64,000 nt of DNA from Burhinus oedicnemus (GCA_008921705.1 VFFE01007486.1:4595044-4659043), one strand, 5' to 3'; shown: positions 46,893 through 61,690, counted from the first letter of the stretch. Translations and numbers: made by a program. Notes: a model not told the origin generated them from the sequence alone.

Positions 46893-49800
46893 TTCTTTAC
46901 GTGATGTTTTCCACTGAGTCCTAAATGCCTAATCCATAATCAACAAAATTTCTGAGACAGTTAATCTGTTTATGGGGGGTGGATGGAGGGGGGAGAAAAT
47001 TAGAAGAATGGAATAGCTAGTAAAATAAATGTTCTGTCTGCAGTATCAGCAGCCCCAGGTGTTCAGAGCCATTAGCCAAGCTCTAAGAATCATGACATTG
47101 GAAATGAAAGTTGTTTACATTTTCCCTGTTTCCTGAACCTCTAAGAAGCAGACAAGTTGTATTTTCAGGCTTTGCTTTGCAATCATAAAGGATAGAAAGT
47201 CTTTTTAATGCTTATTTCTTCTTGCATTGAATTTTGTGGCTCCACAAACTTTAAGAAAGAAGCTAAATATTGTAAGTTATAATAAATTTGTAGGACTTAG
47301 CAAAAATTGTGAGGATACTGGAGGGCTTATTATACTTCTCATCCATTGTGCGTCACTGATGTTTTTGTCTTCTCTCCGGGTGAAGGAGTTTATTAGTATT
47401 GTATATGCTGTCAGAGCTGAGGCTCTCACTGCTTAGACCTTTGAGGTCACTTTGCAAATTGGCTTCATTCTTCTGGTCGTTTGTTTTGCTGCCCACTCAT
47501 AGCAGTTTTTTTCATAACAAAGACTGGTACAAAAAACCTCTACAGAATGCAGAGATTTCATTTAATCATCGAAAAGAGCCACAGGAAATCCAAACTCCTG
47601 AAATGAAATGCTGCTTGTAATGCATTAGGAAGAGGACAATACAGAGGAGTACAACAATCATTGCTTATTTGAATGATGACATTTCCCCTGATTTTGTTAA
47701 AAACAGACACAGAATACTCTCCCCTATGTAGTTTACAACACAAGTCAGTTGCTGTTCCCCTGAAGGAGGATTAAAAACTGGTCCTATGTCAACTCCACAT
47801 TGCTTTTCCTGTATTACAAGGACTACCAGGTCCCTCCTTCACCAGAACAACCTGTTCCTCAGGCACTCCTCTTCCTCATAGTTAGATGCATAGTCAGAGA
47901 GGCCATTATGAAGAATCTTTAACTGGGTGGATTTAATATAAAAAATCTGTCCTTGACTAAAGATTTGATACCTCTGACTGTTTCTATTGTTTGGTTGGTT
48001 TATCTTTGAGATTCTTTTTTTTCCTGCCCAAGTTTTTCACAAGATTTTTTTTTTATGTTAATTTCTGAAAAAAATTTCTGATTGTAGCACTCCCCCTAGA
48101 AGGTAGGAGACCTTCTGCATGACCACTCCAAGCTATTGAGGATTAAATTAAGGATCATTACACTCTTAACTTCAACTCCTACTCACATGTTGTCAGTACT
48201 CCCCTTTCCCTTAACACACAAGAATGTCTCGTCCGTCAACCTGAGCCACTTAGGGAGATGTGAGGTGGAGCCCAGCTTTCCTGTGGGTTCTTCCTTCACT
48301 TAACCAGAACGACTAATTGCCACTTGTCCGTTCTCATCATTTACATCCAGTTCCCAGAAAGACAGACAGGTTTCTCCAGAGTTTATTGTGAAAGAATTGG
48401 AACAACGTATGCCACTGCTGCTGACATGAGGACATCAGCAATGTCAGCATATAAGGTCATGAAGGATCAGTAAAGGCATAATCTTAGGCTTTTGCAGAGT
48501 GACTCACGCACCTGAGTGTTAATCCTTGCAGCAAAGGCATATCCCAAAGTAGGACAGTGAAGTTCTCCGTATTAAATACCATAATTTCCTGATAATTCCC
48601 TTCCTCTCTTGAAATAGTTCCTCTGGAAATGCCAACTTGGAAAAGGATTTCTAAGCCTAAAAGGCATGTGTCATCTTCCCTCCCTCCTTGATGTCAGTGG
48701 ATTTAACAAAGGTTATCACTTTTTCTTCAGGCTGACCATACAGTACTTCAAGTTTATTTATGCCTCATATTACAAGCAGTACAGATACTGCAGTCAAATT
48801 ATGTCCTCACATTAAACCAACAATACAATCACATAGATTTTATTTTGAAACACTGAATATAAACATCTCTTGACCCAGACTACTCTGGAGTCAAAGCTGA
48901 GATTGCAAAGTTACAGACTAAGCTAAATTCTCTTAAACAGCTACGCACAGGAGTCTGCAATGCAGTTTTGAGTTGAAATTCAGATCTGCTTAGTCATCAT
49001 ACTGATAAGAGATTTTGGATTTACGCAGATTGATTAGCAGCCTTTTATAAACTTGTTCTTGCTAGATTCCCACAAGGATTTCCATTTCACTTTTGAGACA
49101 TGACATAACTGCCAGAAAAAGCCTCATTTACTCCAAACTCACTGGTGCTTTGGAGATGCAAAAAGAAAGGAGAAAAGAAAAGGTATGTTCTGTCCAACTC
49201 TGATACATGACTGCTTTTAACCTTGTTATTTTGAGTTTTTATTCATCTATTCAGTTAAAAACTTGCCAGTTAAGAACAATATTAGCTACATCAAGTTCTT
49301 CCTCAATACAAGATGCAATTAAAAACTTATTTAATATCTTCAAGTGTTTTTAGAGTTAAAACCCAAACAGCAGCTAGTTCTTTAATTTAAGCTCCAAATT
49401 ATCTGATGACAGTGACAAAGAGCAAGGCTGGAACAGAGATTTTCCAGTTATAAAACATAAATTAACTGCACTAGAACTTTTCTTGCACCTTTCTGGAGCA
49501 GTCCAATAAACACACAGTTAGAAAATATATCAGGGGAAAGAAACAAAACCGAGTTAGAATGATATACTTATTGCGCAATTTTAAGATATATTTTTTAAGA
49601 AAATCACAGTCCCATCTACATCCAGCTGTGGAAAATAAACATCTGCCCTGCAAAGTCTCCTAGTATTCACCTTCATCCATCCGTATTCTCTGTGCTCGCT
49701 CAGTGCCATTTTTTTTTTTTTGTTCCTTACCCTGCAATATCTGGGCTTAATACTTATTTACTTCTATTCCTCCTTTTTTATACTGGGAATATGCTTCCCT

Positions 49801-52800
49801 CCTCCTTTCTGCTCCTAGGCCCCTAGTGTGGCAGCATCTCCACATTCCTTACAGAAATACCTCTCTTTCTCATGGCTGAGCATGACCATGGACTGATGTC
49901 TTCTACTTTGCACTTGGGGAGGGTATGGCTGCAGGGGAGCGAGCAAGCTGCCAGGCTTCATCCATCTTCTCCTCTCTCTCAAGCCAAAGAGGTTCTATCT
50001 CCAAGAAGACAGGTGCTGTGGGATAAGGCTGATGGTAGCTACCAAAAGCACTTCTGGATCATAGTCATTCTCACTGATGGGGAAAGGAAATGTCTGCTCT
50101 GTAACTTTAAACTGTATAGCTTTTCAGTAAATATGAACTAGCTTTAAATAGACATATCAAATATATGTTGCAGTTCATCATTATAGCAGGTCCTGTGGTT
50201 GTTTTTGTTGTTTCACCTCAAGCCAACATCTGTGGAGTCATGTGTCTGAGTCATGTGATGATGGAAGATTCTGCTCTAGACAAGCAAGTTTTCATCCTTC
50301 CTCTTGACAAAGAATTGCTTACATATGTGAATCCTACAACCTTAGAAAACCAGGGAAGTACGGAAGATACATTTCTCTTTTGTGATACAGACACCCCTTG
50401 ATTCAAAACCCTCCATCTTTGCTGTTCCTAAAGCTTTAAGCCTTCAAAAACTTTCTATCTGTTAACTTCTCTACTGGAATAACTTTTCTAATCACTCTAT
50501 ACATAGAACTAAAGCAAGCGTGTTTAAGTGTCTGTAGAATTGTGACCAAAACACATTTAGACATCTCCTGACACCTGCCTACTGATTGGGATTGCATAGC
50601 TTTATTCCAAACAGTGCTCCACAAGCAGATTAATATTTCAAAGGACAAGCCATGAGTATTCTGCTCCGAAATCTGGAGATACCCAGAGCTCAGAAGACCT
50701 CTTTATCACTTCAGCATTCTGTACTAAAAAATAACTGTAAAGAGACCAAGCTTTGTTCCCCAAGGACATTTATTTCTGGGATAATAAGGAAAAACACCTT
50801 TCCTCTCTTACCTTAGGTAAGAGCTGTGGGTAGAATTGCATTAATTCATTGGGATGCACATAGCTAGGACTAGGCTATTTTCACAGAAGCTGTCATAGCT
50901 TTGTAAACTCCTTCTTAAATCTTTGTATTATGCCCAGAGAAAGTTCAATTGTGGAATGAATTACAATGAATCTGAATGAGTCTAGAACAAATTGGTTTGC
51001 TACACTGGAGCTAGAGAAAGCAAAATTACATCTATTTCCACAGAAGATTTTTTTTTTTCCTTTGTAGTTAACATTCTCACCATGTATGTAAATTACATAG
51101 CCGCTGATTAAAAGATTGCAAAAGGGATCTGGGAAAAAAAAAATCTTTTAAACATACAGAATGAAGTAGTTTGAGTGGCAGTTTGTGGTTTGTTTTCCAA
51201 TTAGGAATGACATTTAATTTTAAGAGTTGAGCTGTTTTTAAGGTAACATTTTGTTGGTTCAGGTGCATATGCCTACTACTGTGATTACCAACTGTAATTA
51301 ATTTTCAGGATCTTAGGCACGGAGTAGGCTACATGCTCCCTTGTATCTTTTTCTAATAGTCTCAGTTTTAATGGGTAAGACTATACTTCCTGTTGTGAGT
51401 GACACAGCCCCAAATTTATTTTTGGTTCCAGTTTTTATGTCTTTCTAGACTATTGAGTAGGGTGTAGGTTTTAGCTCTTCACTGACTTCACAAGTATTTG
51501 GGGTAGAACAAGGGAAAACAGCTTGTTATGCAGATCATAAATCATCCTAAGATCAGTTTTGAGGTGTGTAGGTGTTAGCATTGATTTGACAGTTTTTGCA
51601 TTAAAACCCAATGGTCAAACTAATAAAATGTACTTTCTTCATAGTGAATATTTGTAAATTGTTTAGTTTAAAATGACAACAGTTACAAGGAAAATACACT
51701 TTTTTAAAGTACACCAGCTGTATGAAATAAGTAAAACTACATCTCTACTGCTAACTCGCAAATAGAGGCCTGCAGTGATGGCTACATGCTCATGTTAACC
51801 TGATACCAATTGACTCTGTCTTCCCATGCGCCCAGTTGCTCACTCCCATCTTCTTCCTTATGCTGGTACAAGCACTGAGGCTTTCAAGAGGGTGCAGTCA
51901 GGCAAGTTCAGGAGCACATGCCACCCATTTGGCAGCAGCAGGATTTAATCACATTCAACTGACTGTATAATCATGACCTGATTCTGCAAAACCGTAAGTT
52001 CGAGTTTTGCATCTTAAAAGACTGCACATTTTAATCGTGTTATAACTTATATGGTACTAAGCACAAAGCAGGAGACCTATGGAAAAGAAATCTATTTCCA
52101 CTTCAATATGATACAGATGACAGAAGAACTGAAGGAAAACTGTGATGAGGGAATTAGTAGGTTGGATATGAGCTTTTTATATAATATAAAAAATAGGTGT
52201 GCCATGAAGTAAAAAGAGGAAGGACAGGGAACCTGATTATTTCCTGTTTTGCTTTCAGAAAATTGTTTGCTTCGAAATGCTAGCATGTCTTTAAAAAATG
52301 CTTTAAACAAACTGCCTGGATTAATTCAAAACAGTAATTATGATTTCATGAGTTATTCTGTGTCTTTTAGGACTGAGGCTTTGATCTCTGATGTGCTATA
52401 TCATATTAGTTTTTATTACAGACCACCATGATGTCACTTGACAAATAGGTAATCTTTCATTATGCTGGGACTTGCACACAGTTAACATATCTTGCTGAGA
52501 CTATAAAAATAATCTTTTTTCCTATATGAGCTTAGTGCTGTATTTCAATTTTGTTTTTCATGAGCAATAGGGAAATTTTCCGAACCAAATAAATAGTCAG
52601 CTGTTCTTTATGTATCTGCTGTTGTCTAACATGTGGATTACCGATGAAGGGTTTGTTTTAAATTGTGTTTTCAGACTGATTTTTATAAGATAACAAAGTT
52701 GGATGTGTGAGCGCATACGTAAGTGTGTGAGCGTGCATGCATGCACACATGCATCTTTATCTCTGACTGTTTTCCATTAATACCTTTGAGCCCTTTGGCT

Positions 52801-55800
52801 AATTCCAACCAAATTAACTTAGGACCAGAGTTCTAAAAATAAATATGTTTCTACAAGGCCTGGAAAATGGCCAAGTAAAATAAGGAAATCTTATCAGTGT
52901 CCTGATTAAAGGAAAGGTTGTCATGTAAGTGCATATGTTATTAGACACTAGAGAATCTACCTTGAGGATAGCCTGTATTAATATCTCAGATGTGGAAAAA
53001 AGGGACTTTCTTGGCCTATGCCTAAACTGGATGGTGCATGTTATGATACGTTCAACACGTATAGGTGTCTGGTTTTGTGTCTTCTTTCTTTACCAGCCTT
53101 GGGAGTATTTCCAAGTCCTCCATTCAGATGCAGCCTTTGAAGTTACAGACCTAAGTCCCTAGAATGCCCAGCTTCACGGAAGTACTTGTTGAAGAGTTTT
53201 AAAGGATACTTGATGCCTCCATCCAGCCTGCGTAGATGCTTGTTGCCTGCGGACAGCAGTGCCCAGCAGGCAGAGCCTGCTACAAGAACATACATCCATC
53301 CCTGCTACCCTGTCTTCCACCCTTTGGGATATCCCCCTATGCTTTGTGGAAATACTCTGCAATCAGATAGCTAACTGAAATGTCTAAAGATAGATTTGCA
53401 AAAGCTTCTCACCCCATTTTCACCTGTGAAGTCATAGGCCAGTCTCCATGCACTTGCAGAGACTTAGTGCTGCCAGCCACTTTCAAAAGTCTCCGGAGCA
53501 CTAGATCACATAGCTTACAGGAATTGAAAGTGCATGAAACTTTGCAGGATGTGCCCCATTTGATATTTTATAACTGGGTTTTTTTTTTCCATTTGTCTGA
53601 TACTTGCAAGCAAAATACTACATGGCAGTATAAAAGTTTATCCTTTCTCATGAGTCTCACATGTGTCTCGGGTACTTTTGTCAAAGCTCTTAAACTTACT
53701 TATTCATATGAGATCTTCATTTTTCTTTAAAAAAACAAAATAAAACAAAACCAAACCACAAAACCTAAGTTTCTTAATTTTGTGGTTGAAGAGAAAACTT
53801 TAAGAAGTGATGTAATGGCGAAAGAGCAAATCAAAAGAAATAAAAAACCCCCACAATCCCACACTTAGAAAAATAATCTCAGATTGTTTGTAGACTGGTC
53901 TCATGATTTTGACTCATGATTTTGAATGTTGTTGTATATTAATAGTATATCTTAACTGGACAAAGAAGTCAAAGGGGACGTGCAGAACACTCATAGCAAC
54001 AGCAGTACTACAGTTACATACTACTTTTAGATTTCTTTGTTTGCTGTAGCCTAGAAAAGGCACTCTCCGTTTGGCATAGAATGTAAGTCTACTATAAAAA
54101 TGTGTTGTAAGTTGTAATTTGGTCCTTTCTGGTTATTCTATATGCAAATATATTCAAAATGTTTGATGAAGAAATAAAGATTTCTTCTCTGTGAAGCTGC
54201 ATTTAGTATAGAAACTGGGAGGAGAAGAGATTGGTTTATTGTTACTCTTATTTTAATTGACGGGCATTCAATTTAACAATAGATTTTCCAGGTTCTAAAA
54301 GGCTAAGAAAATATAAGGACAACTATTTACCTCTTTTAAATTAATTATGGAGGACATCTGGGGAAATGATCATCAACCCTGCATGAAACTATTGCTTTAA
54401 AGGCAAACAGCAGTCAAAAATAAGTGGATTATGTAGCTTTTTTGTATAGTGGTGTACATATATAATAAGTATTTAGAAGCTTTTATGGAGTTTATGATCT
54501 TTTATGGAGCTTTTTGGGAATGTTGGTATTTCAAAAACATTTTACTGTAGAAACTCATTTGGAAGACCACTGATGATATATAAACCAGAGTCTAATTAAA
54601 AACTTTAAGTGTCTGTGAATGCATTCCATAGTTCAATCATAAAACGTATTTATAACCAAGGTGTTTTATAACTAAATGTATATTTACTTAAATCTAAAGG
54701 CTAAAATACACAATGGAGAAAAGTTATCTTATTACAGATACAGCTTCTTGCTATTTCAGTTAAGGTATGAGATTTCAAAATAAAATGGTTGAGGCTCCTG
54801 TAATGCCTTTCCACAAGACGTAGAATTACAAAACTCAATATTCTTGATAATTTTAAGTTAAAAAAATACTTTCAAACCCTAGTTATGAATGATAAAGAGC
54901 AAAATAAGCTGTCTTAAAAACTGGAAATTAATGTTAAATTTTGGGTTTGTGTGGATTTATGACCTAGTCCTGCATATACTCTCACCATAATCCCAGGTCC
55001 ATATAGCACACTCCCTGCAGAACTCTGGTCTTCTCCAAGACCTTTGTTGTGCTCCTCCCTAGCAATATCTCCAATGTCCACCATGATTTGCAAATATAAC
55101 CCAAATACCCCAGCACCCAGCATATCCTAAATCTATCTTATCTTGCCTGCTGGCTGTACAAGACAAAGCACGTGGTATGACTAGCTCAGTTACACATGTG
55201 CTTGCCGGCTGGCCGGTGTATGTACATCAGCCAAGCACTTCTGTTAAGTAGGATGTAAAATGTCTGCATTCTTCGTGTCTTTCTTTTAACAAACATTAGT
55301 AGCAGCTCTCTTCTTTCCCTAGGTGTCATTTTTAATTCACTGAAATTGGGGACATATACCAACTGTGAAGCCTCAGTGCTTTTGTTGTCACTGATGCTAC
55401 TAGGTTCCAGGTTACCAAAAGGGGAACTTGCAGAAGCATGTATTTACTTATATTTAATTTACTTATATAGCCATTTCATAACCCTCGTTTCCTGAGGAAA
55501 GCACACAAAAAAGATTATCTTCTGACTCTCTTCCACATTCTCTCATAGTGATTTTAATATAAAAAACATGAGAAATTATTATATACAAGTAATTCTGAGC
55601 ATGTTCTTTTTGAAGCCCATGCATTGGCTCCTGAAGTGATACTGGGTTAATTATATGATTCTGAGCTACTACAAAAGTGGAAGACCAATAAATGCTGAAG
55701 AATAACGAGCCTCTGAATCAGTATGTCTCGTGTGAAGTCAGATCATATTCCCTGGATATGTATTCAGGGGTGACCCTCTAATGTATGGCTCCAAGCGTAT

Positions 55801-56599
55801 AATACCCTAGGCCTGCCATTTCCACAGTAGTTTTGCCATCCCTGGATTTTGAGTACAGGGTGTCACTGATGAGCATTTCAGTTGTGAGGCTTGTTCTACA
55901 TTGTCTCTGTCAAGCCAATTATGATTATGTTTATTCATGAAAATCTGTAGTAGTTTCTGATGGTTTCCCAAGCTTCTAACAGTGCAGGAATACCTTAAGA
56001 TTCTTTATTTTGCCAAATTTATAACAATCTGTCTGGTTTCCTCTTAATCACATTATCTTTTTTCTTTTTCCCATATAAGCCCCATGAGACCTAATTTAGT
56101 GCATTTTATCTTCCACAGTGATAGCTCTACCTTTATGCTTAGTTGAAGAACTGACTGAAAATTAAAAATAAAAACCTCTACAATCAAATGAGGAAGCTAC
56201 TAATAGGTGTATAAATTCACAAAATTATTTAAAAGTCAGAAAGGCTATCTAATATAGTTGCTATCTGTCAAACGTACAACAATGCCAAAACCCATACTTA
56301 TTATAAAATTTGTGACAAAATGTTTTCAAGAATTACCATCTTTTATTCATCACGGGAATTGCTTGGTACAAAGTCTCTTGAAGACTAAAAATTGCATTCT
56401 CTGCTTATAGCTAATGGGAAACGAGTATTTTCTCCACAGTCTTTGTCCCAGCTGGTGTTGCTAATGTTTATAAATGTATACCTATGTTCAATTATCTTTT
56501 TAGGATCATTGTCTTTTTGAGAGGAAGTCAGAGGCTGTCTGGTTGTTTAATGATATCAGTTGAACCACTGAAGGCAATATTTTTGAGTTTCTTTTTTTC
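46892..56599. other. Intergenic
   Basis: Unique-looking, mostly AT-rich DNA. Open frames of 60-120 codons are scattered on both strands without splice-site context or family resemblance. The only structured element noted is the alternating purine-pyrimidine tract at 52704-52754. Confidence 0.65.
52704..52754 (+). repeat. Alternating purine-pyrimidine tract with 20-bp direct repeat
   Basis: TGTGTGAGCG occurs at 52704-52713 and again at 52724-52733, and is followed by GTGCATGCATGCACACATGC. Most of the stretch alternates purine and pyrimidine, the pattern that favours Z-DNA, and GCATGCATGC is self-complementary. Confidence 0.8.
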
Positions 56600-56639
56600 A
56601 GCATGATAACTGTAATTCCAGAGGAATTCTCCTGGTGAA

Positions 56640-57060
56640 TGAAGACAGATGGTTCATATCAGGGCCCCGAGTGCACGAAGAGGCTGCAACTGCTGTAAGA
56701 GGCCGCACCTGGGACCTTCACCCACACAGCTGCTGCCACTAGCCCAAGACCTCCATTTAAGCTCTGGCCTCGGCCATCAATCTCCGTTTGAGCTGTGCTG
56801 TAAGTGTACTTCTTTTTAGCACTGTTTGTTGGAGGTGTTGTTTTTGTTTACATTTTGCAGGTTAAACTTGGATTTGTTACTTTGCCTTTGCCTGATAGTT
56901 GGTGGGACCTGGTGCCATTGCTGTCCCTGCCCTGTTTGCCTTGGTGTGGTGTGATTGTGCTCTGTTGGTGAGGTCCTGCCTACGCGGTGCTCATCCTCAG
57001 CTCCTTTTCTCTCATGGTGCAGTTCTGCTCTTGTTGCTGTATAGCAACTTCTGACTCAGT
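56640..57060 (+). other. GC-richer non-coding block, possible repeat remnant
   Basis: Composition shifts from AT-rich to mixed GC and GT-rich text, starting near CAGGGCCCCGAGTGCACGAA and ending near 57060. No open frame of note and no CR1 motif is present. It has the look of an old long-terminal-repeat or other transposon fragment, but I cannot identify terminal motifs or a family. Confidence 0.3.
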
Positions 57061-60000
57061 CACCTTAACTTCCTGGCTTGGATTTTCTTTCATTTCTTCA
57101 TATACAAATGCCATCTATAAAAGCAGAACTTGGTGAGTCTTCATCTTGGCATTCATTGTACCAATTAAAAATGGGAAGAGGGATACGCTCCTAATTTAAT
57201 CTGAGAAGTTGCTGATACGTACAAAAATCTTAACAAACTTAGCCAATTACTTTTCTTTCCTGTCTGTGACTATTAGTCACTTATTTACTTAAGTGTCAGC
57301 TTAATATACTGAGTGTTGCTCTTTCAAGCCCATTACCATATATTAAACTGGAAAGTGTTTTGTAGTGGAGGATTGCATAATGTACTATTTCTATATGCCA
57401 GAAGCAACAAATGTTCATTTTGGCCTGCTGAGTTTTATTAAGAGTATAACACCAAAGAAAAACTTGGCATAACCTTGTCTTGTCTCATTCAAATTTTAAG
57501 TCACTTGACATTGACTATAATGGATACGGAGCTATGCCAAACCCATCAGTTTTCCCTGTGTGCTACTAGCCTATTTCTTCTGGAGCCCTCAGAATAGAGC
57601 TAATAAAACAAGTTCCCTGTCTAGAAGTCTGCAACTAATTTAATTCATGATTTAAGTTTCTACAGTAGTATATGAGAAAATGGAGGAAGGAGGGGTGGGG
57701 AAAGCAGTATGGGTAAAATAAGCAAGAACATGCTTTTCTAGGAGAATCAAAGGTACTGGATGATTCTGCTTAAATTTTAAAAGGTCTTGGGTGGTTTTTC
57801 ACTCATCTGACAGGTGATATTTGTTGTATATTGGGGCTATGAATTGCCATGCTGACCTGTTTACTGTGTGTAATTCTGCAAGAAGTGTTGGAAAACCCAG
57901 TGCAATGTTTTGTTTTGGAATGTGCTAGAACATAAGGTGAATTTTCCACTTCAGTAGAGCAAGTAAGATCGTGGAACCTAATTACCTATTCCGAGACTAG
58001 AGCTCCACTTCCTGCAGAAGTGCTTTGTATGTGCCAAAGGTATTTTGGGTTAGCAAAACTAATTTCTGTCAATGAGGGATCATTTCAGCATGAAACCTAA
58101 AGGTTACAAGATGTGTGGAAGAAATGTTTCATGGGGAGCGGCTGTAAACTGCAGCTGCATATCCAAGAAGTGGAAAGTATTTTACACATCACTTCTCCAC
58201 TGACAAGTGCAACTCCACATCAATACTTAATTTTTGTTTGCTACGTGGCAGTTCTACACAGCAACTCTAAACCTATGAAATACCAGACAAGGGCAGGAAA
58301 ACATGTTTGCTCTGTTTCTAAGACATCTAGTTTAAATTATTGCTGGGCACACTTTCCAAAAGCCATCTCCCCTCCTGCTGCGCATGCTGGTGCTGTGGTC
58401 TCTGCTAGCACCCTGTGGTGATGCTTGGAGGAGCTGAGAGCGCCCGAGCACAGTTGTGGGGCTGGGAAACAGGGCTGTGACTTAACCTGCTCCTTCTGGT
58501 CCTCTTTTACCCCAATTCAGTGCCAGCTCAGGCATGCTTTGTTGAGATTATTCATTAGTTTTGGTTTCTTTTTGTCAGAAGATACAATTTTTGCCGAATA
58601 ACAACACCAGGTATTAACTGATAACACTTTACTGATGGGTGCTTGGGGAAACAGGACTTGACTCTGCTTGTGAAATTTAGACCTAAGAACTTTCCTGAAG
58701 CAAGGACTTCATGCAGACTAATCCTGTCAGTATTTGGTGTATGCATTAAAAGTATTAGAATTTCTGAAGGACTGTAAGGAAAACTTGGTATGTGTTTGGG
58801 TACTGTGAATTCTTCGTTGTAAACTTATCTGTATCTCTTAGCCTATTCAGTGACAACAGAAGAGCAGGTTATTAACTGCCGCTTTTAGTTAAGCTCTGTA
58901 ATTTGACTTCCAAATTGCAATACACAGAGGGTTTCTGCAGCCTGAGGCATATTCAGAGTGAAGCATCATCTCTCTTCAGTACAGCAGTATCTCCAATGTC
59001 ACTTGAGTGATTTCAGTGGTCCTAGATGAAGTTGGCAAAGTTTGTGACTTGTGAATCAACTCAACTGCAGCAAAGCAGATAGTATTTGGCAGGTAGAGAT
59101 GTGGATATCTCACCCCTTCTCTTGTCTTCCAAGATGCGACTGAGGTTCAAAATTCCAGACCATGGAGGTCATAGGTTGTGCTTGTTCACATTAGAATTGG
59201 GTCATTACAGTTTATTTTTTGTACCTCCTATTTCTTATCTTGCAAGTATTTGAGCTCCTTATCGAACAAAGTCTGCCTGGGCTACTAATAGAGTTAGAAC
59301 CCAGCCTCTGCATAGATTTTTTTTTTTTTTTAAAAAAAGGTGATCAGCTGGAAACGTAGAATTTCAAGAATTCAGTTGTCTGAAGAAAAAGTAGTATGCT
59401 TTTCTATAACGCTTTTCAGTACTTTGACAGTTGTCCATCATTGAACTTAAGTATAGAAGTGCACAAGTATTTGAAGAAACTTGTCTGTAAATACTGTAGG
59501 TGGAAGCAGTTCTGCAGTTGAGAATTTTATAATTACGTGCTTCTAGGGAAGAATCACACGTTTATGAGTTGTCCTGGTATTCACACTGCTTGTCCTAGGT
59601 ATCTGAGGTCTTCAAGACTTTGACTGCTATGATAAATGTCACTTTTGTAACTAAGTAAGGTATTGGCTTGGACCTCATGCCGTGGATCATCTACAAAGAT
59701 AAATGTACTTTTAACATAAAGTATGTATTTGTGACTCTTTGGAAAACATCACACTCCATGGCCCTTTCAAATAATACTAAATGATGCTATGATTCTGAAT
59801 ATCCCAAGTATGCTCAGAAGGAAGAACAGATTCCTTTAATTACTGCAGACAAGAAATATCCCTTATAATATTGCCTCTATATCTAAAGAATGCTAGTGAT
59901 AACGAAACTAAACAAACATTTCCAAATGTGTGAAATGGATTATCTGCCATTACTGTGTCCAAATCTTATTTTCAAAGTCACTGAAGCTATACAAAATTAA

Positions 60001-60763
60001 GAGGATGGGAAGGAAAGGAATTGCTGTGCATGAGGGAGGCAGGAAAAGCCTAAAAGCAGAGCAGATTTACAAAGTAGGGAAGCAGTCATTTATTACTGTA
60101 TATCTTGATAAACAATTATTTGACATAAGCTGAACTGCACAGTTTCCCTGTATTGTGAGAACCCAGTACTTCAACTGCAAGAATAGATGCAACTTTTGAA
60201 CATCTACTGGCTTGTAATGAACTTTGTGCAAACTTTTTTACTACAATATTTGTGATGTGACAAGTCTACATAAACCATGATCATGATATAGCAACAATAA
60301 CAGCATGGCTTCTAGAAATGCTTCTAAAGTGCTTGTGACAGACTTAATGCTGCACAACAGCTCTGTAATGGGAAGTAATATGATTATAACACGTCAGCTA
60401 CTCTCTGAAACAGAATTTACTGGTGGATTTGAGGCTTGCTGTAAGCTATTACAGAGGAAAGAGACGTTCTTCCAGCATATAGTGACAATACAGTGAATAT
60501 GCACAAATAACCTACTTTAAAGTAGTTAATAGCTATTGCTATCCAACTGTAGAAACAAACTCCCTGTGGTTTAATTCCCACTGTTGGGATGCAGAGTATA
60601 TAATTCTGGTCAGGATGATAGGCAGGTGTTATGGAGAGGGGTACAGACAATCACACAGAATTTAGCACTCTTTAGAAGACGCTGGAGGAAAAAAGAAATG
60701 TTGATGTAGCTGAGAAACAGATCATATTATCCTGTCTGTGTGTCTTACACCTGTGGCAATTTA
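57061..60763. other. Intergenic
   Basis: AT-rich unique-looking DNA with short T/A runs (for example near 59319-59338). No gene, RNA or transposon was recognised. Confidence 0.65.
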
Positions 60764-60808
60764 GAGTGAGACTGCTAGGTGCTTCTGCAATAAAAACATC
60801 AAAGCTTC
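60764..60808 (+). repeat. Duplicated segment A, copy 1 (unique-DNA copy)
   Basis: 45 bp beginning GAGTGAGACTGCTAGG and ending AAAGCTTC, identical at 45 of 45 positions to 62500-62544. Flanks here are not CR1, so this is the likely source copy. Confidence 0.97.
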
Positions 60809-61107
60809 TAAGTGAATATATGTTACTGATTTATTTTTTTTAAGGAAAAATAAATGTCTCCTATAGCGATACATTAGACTGACATGCTTTTATACAAGGA
60901 AAAGGTGTTTTCACTGACATGAATGTCACTTGCATTTCACTTTGGATGGTGGACTAGAAGGCCAAATGTCAGAGACAATAAGGTTGAGTATAAAATTCAT
61001 TCCAGAGAGGTCAGTTCCAAAACTTAAGTATTCTTACTGAAACTAAGAAAACCTTGAACCCTCCTGTGTGAGTCAGATGTGCAAGGCTGCTGGTATGCAA
61101 TTTTACT

Positions 61108-61213
61108 GTAATATAACTTGCTCAAATGTGGTTTTTTTGAGACACAAACACTGAGAAAAATGCAGAAAAGTAAAACTTACTAATTAGGAGAGAATGCCAT
61201 AATTATTTTGGAT
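61108..61213 (+). repeat. Duplicated segment B, copy 1 (unique-DNA copy)
   Basis: 106 bp beginning GTAATATAACTTGCTC and ending ATTATTTTGGAT, identical at all 106 positions to 62886-62991. Homology may extend a few bases further left (TACTG versus TACAG). Flanks are not CR1. Confidence 0.98.
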
Positions 61214-61493
61214 CCTCTGTATCTGACTATGGTAAGTATACTAGACAGGTTTATTAATGGGATTGCTATTAAAATTAATGCAGTAGCTTGTCTTTACTAA
61301 TAAGATAGACCAAGTCCTCAAAACTAAGATCTCTTGACCATGTTTCCCAACAGCTCCGCCTCTACACATCACTAATCACTTATGTCATTTAACGCCTTAG
61401 GCTTCCACCTTTATCAAGAGTCAAATGAGTTTAACTAGGATGGTCGTTTTCCCCATTGTTCTATTAAAGAGGAGTACATGCTGGTAAAATGTC

Positions 61494-61690
61494 CCTGAGC
61501 TTCCTCTTCTCCAGGTTGAACAGTCACAGCTCTCTGTCTGTCATATGAGAGGTGGTTCAGTCCCTTCATTTTTTTGGCCCTTCACTGGGCTTGCTCCAGT
61601 GTGTCCATGTCTCTACTGGGGAGCCTTATCCCCAGAACTGGACATCAGATGTGTCTGCCTCACCAGTGCAGAGCAGAGGGTGAGGATCAC
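61494..61690 (-). mobile_element. CR1 fragment, ORF2 C-terminal region
   Basis: Plus-strand text such as CTTCCTCTTCTCCAGGTTGA, then GGCTTGCTCCAGTGTGTCCA and CCCCAGAACTGGACATCAGA, is the reverse complement of the CR1 ORF2 C-terminal segment (LFSLEKR, ERVQ and following). It carries substitutions throughout. The octamer tail is absent. It directly abuts a more 5' CR1 segment to the right. Confidence 0.8.
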
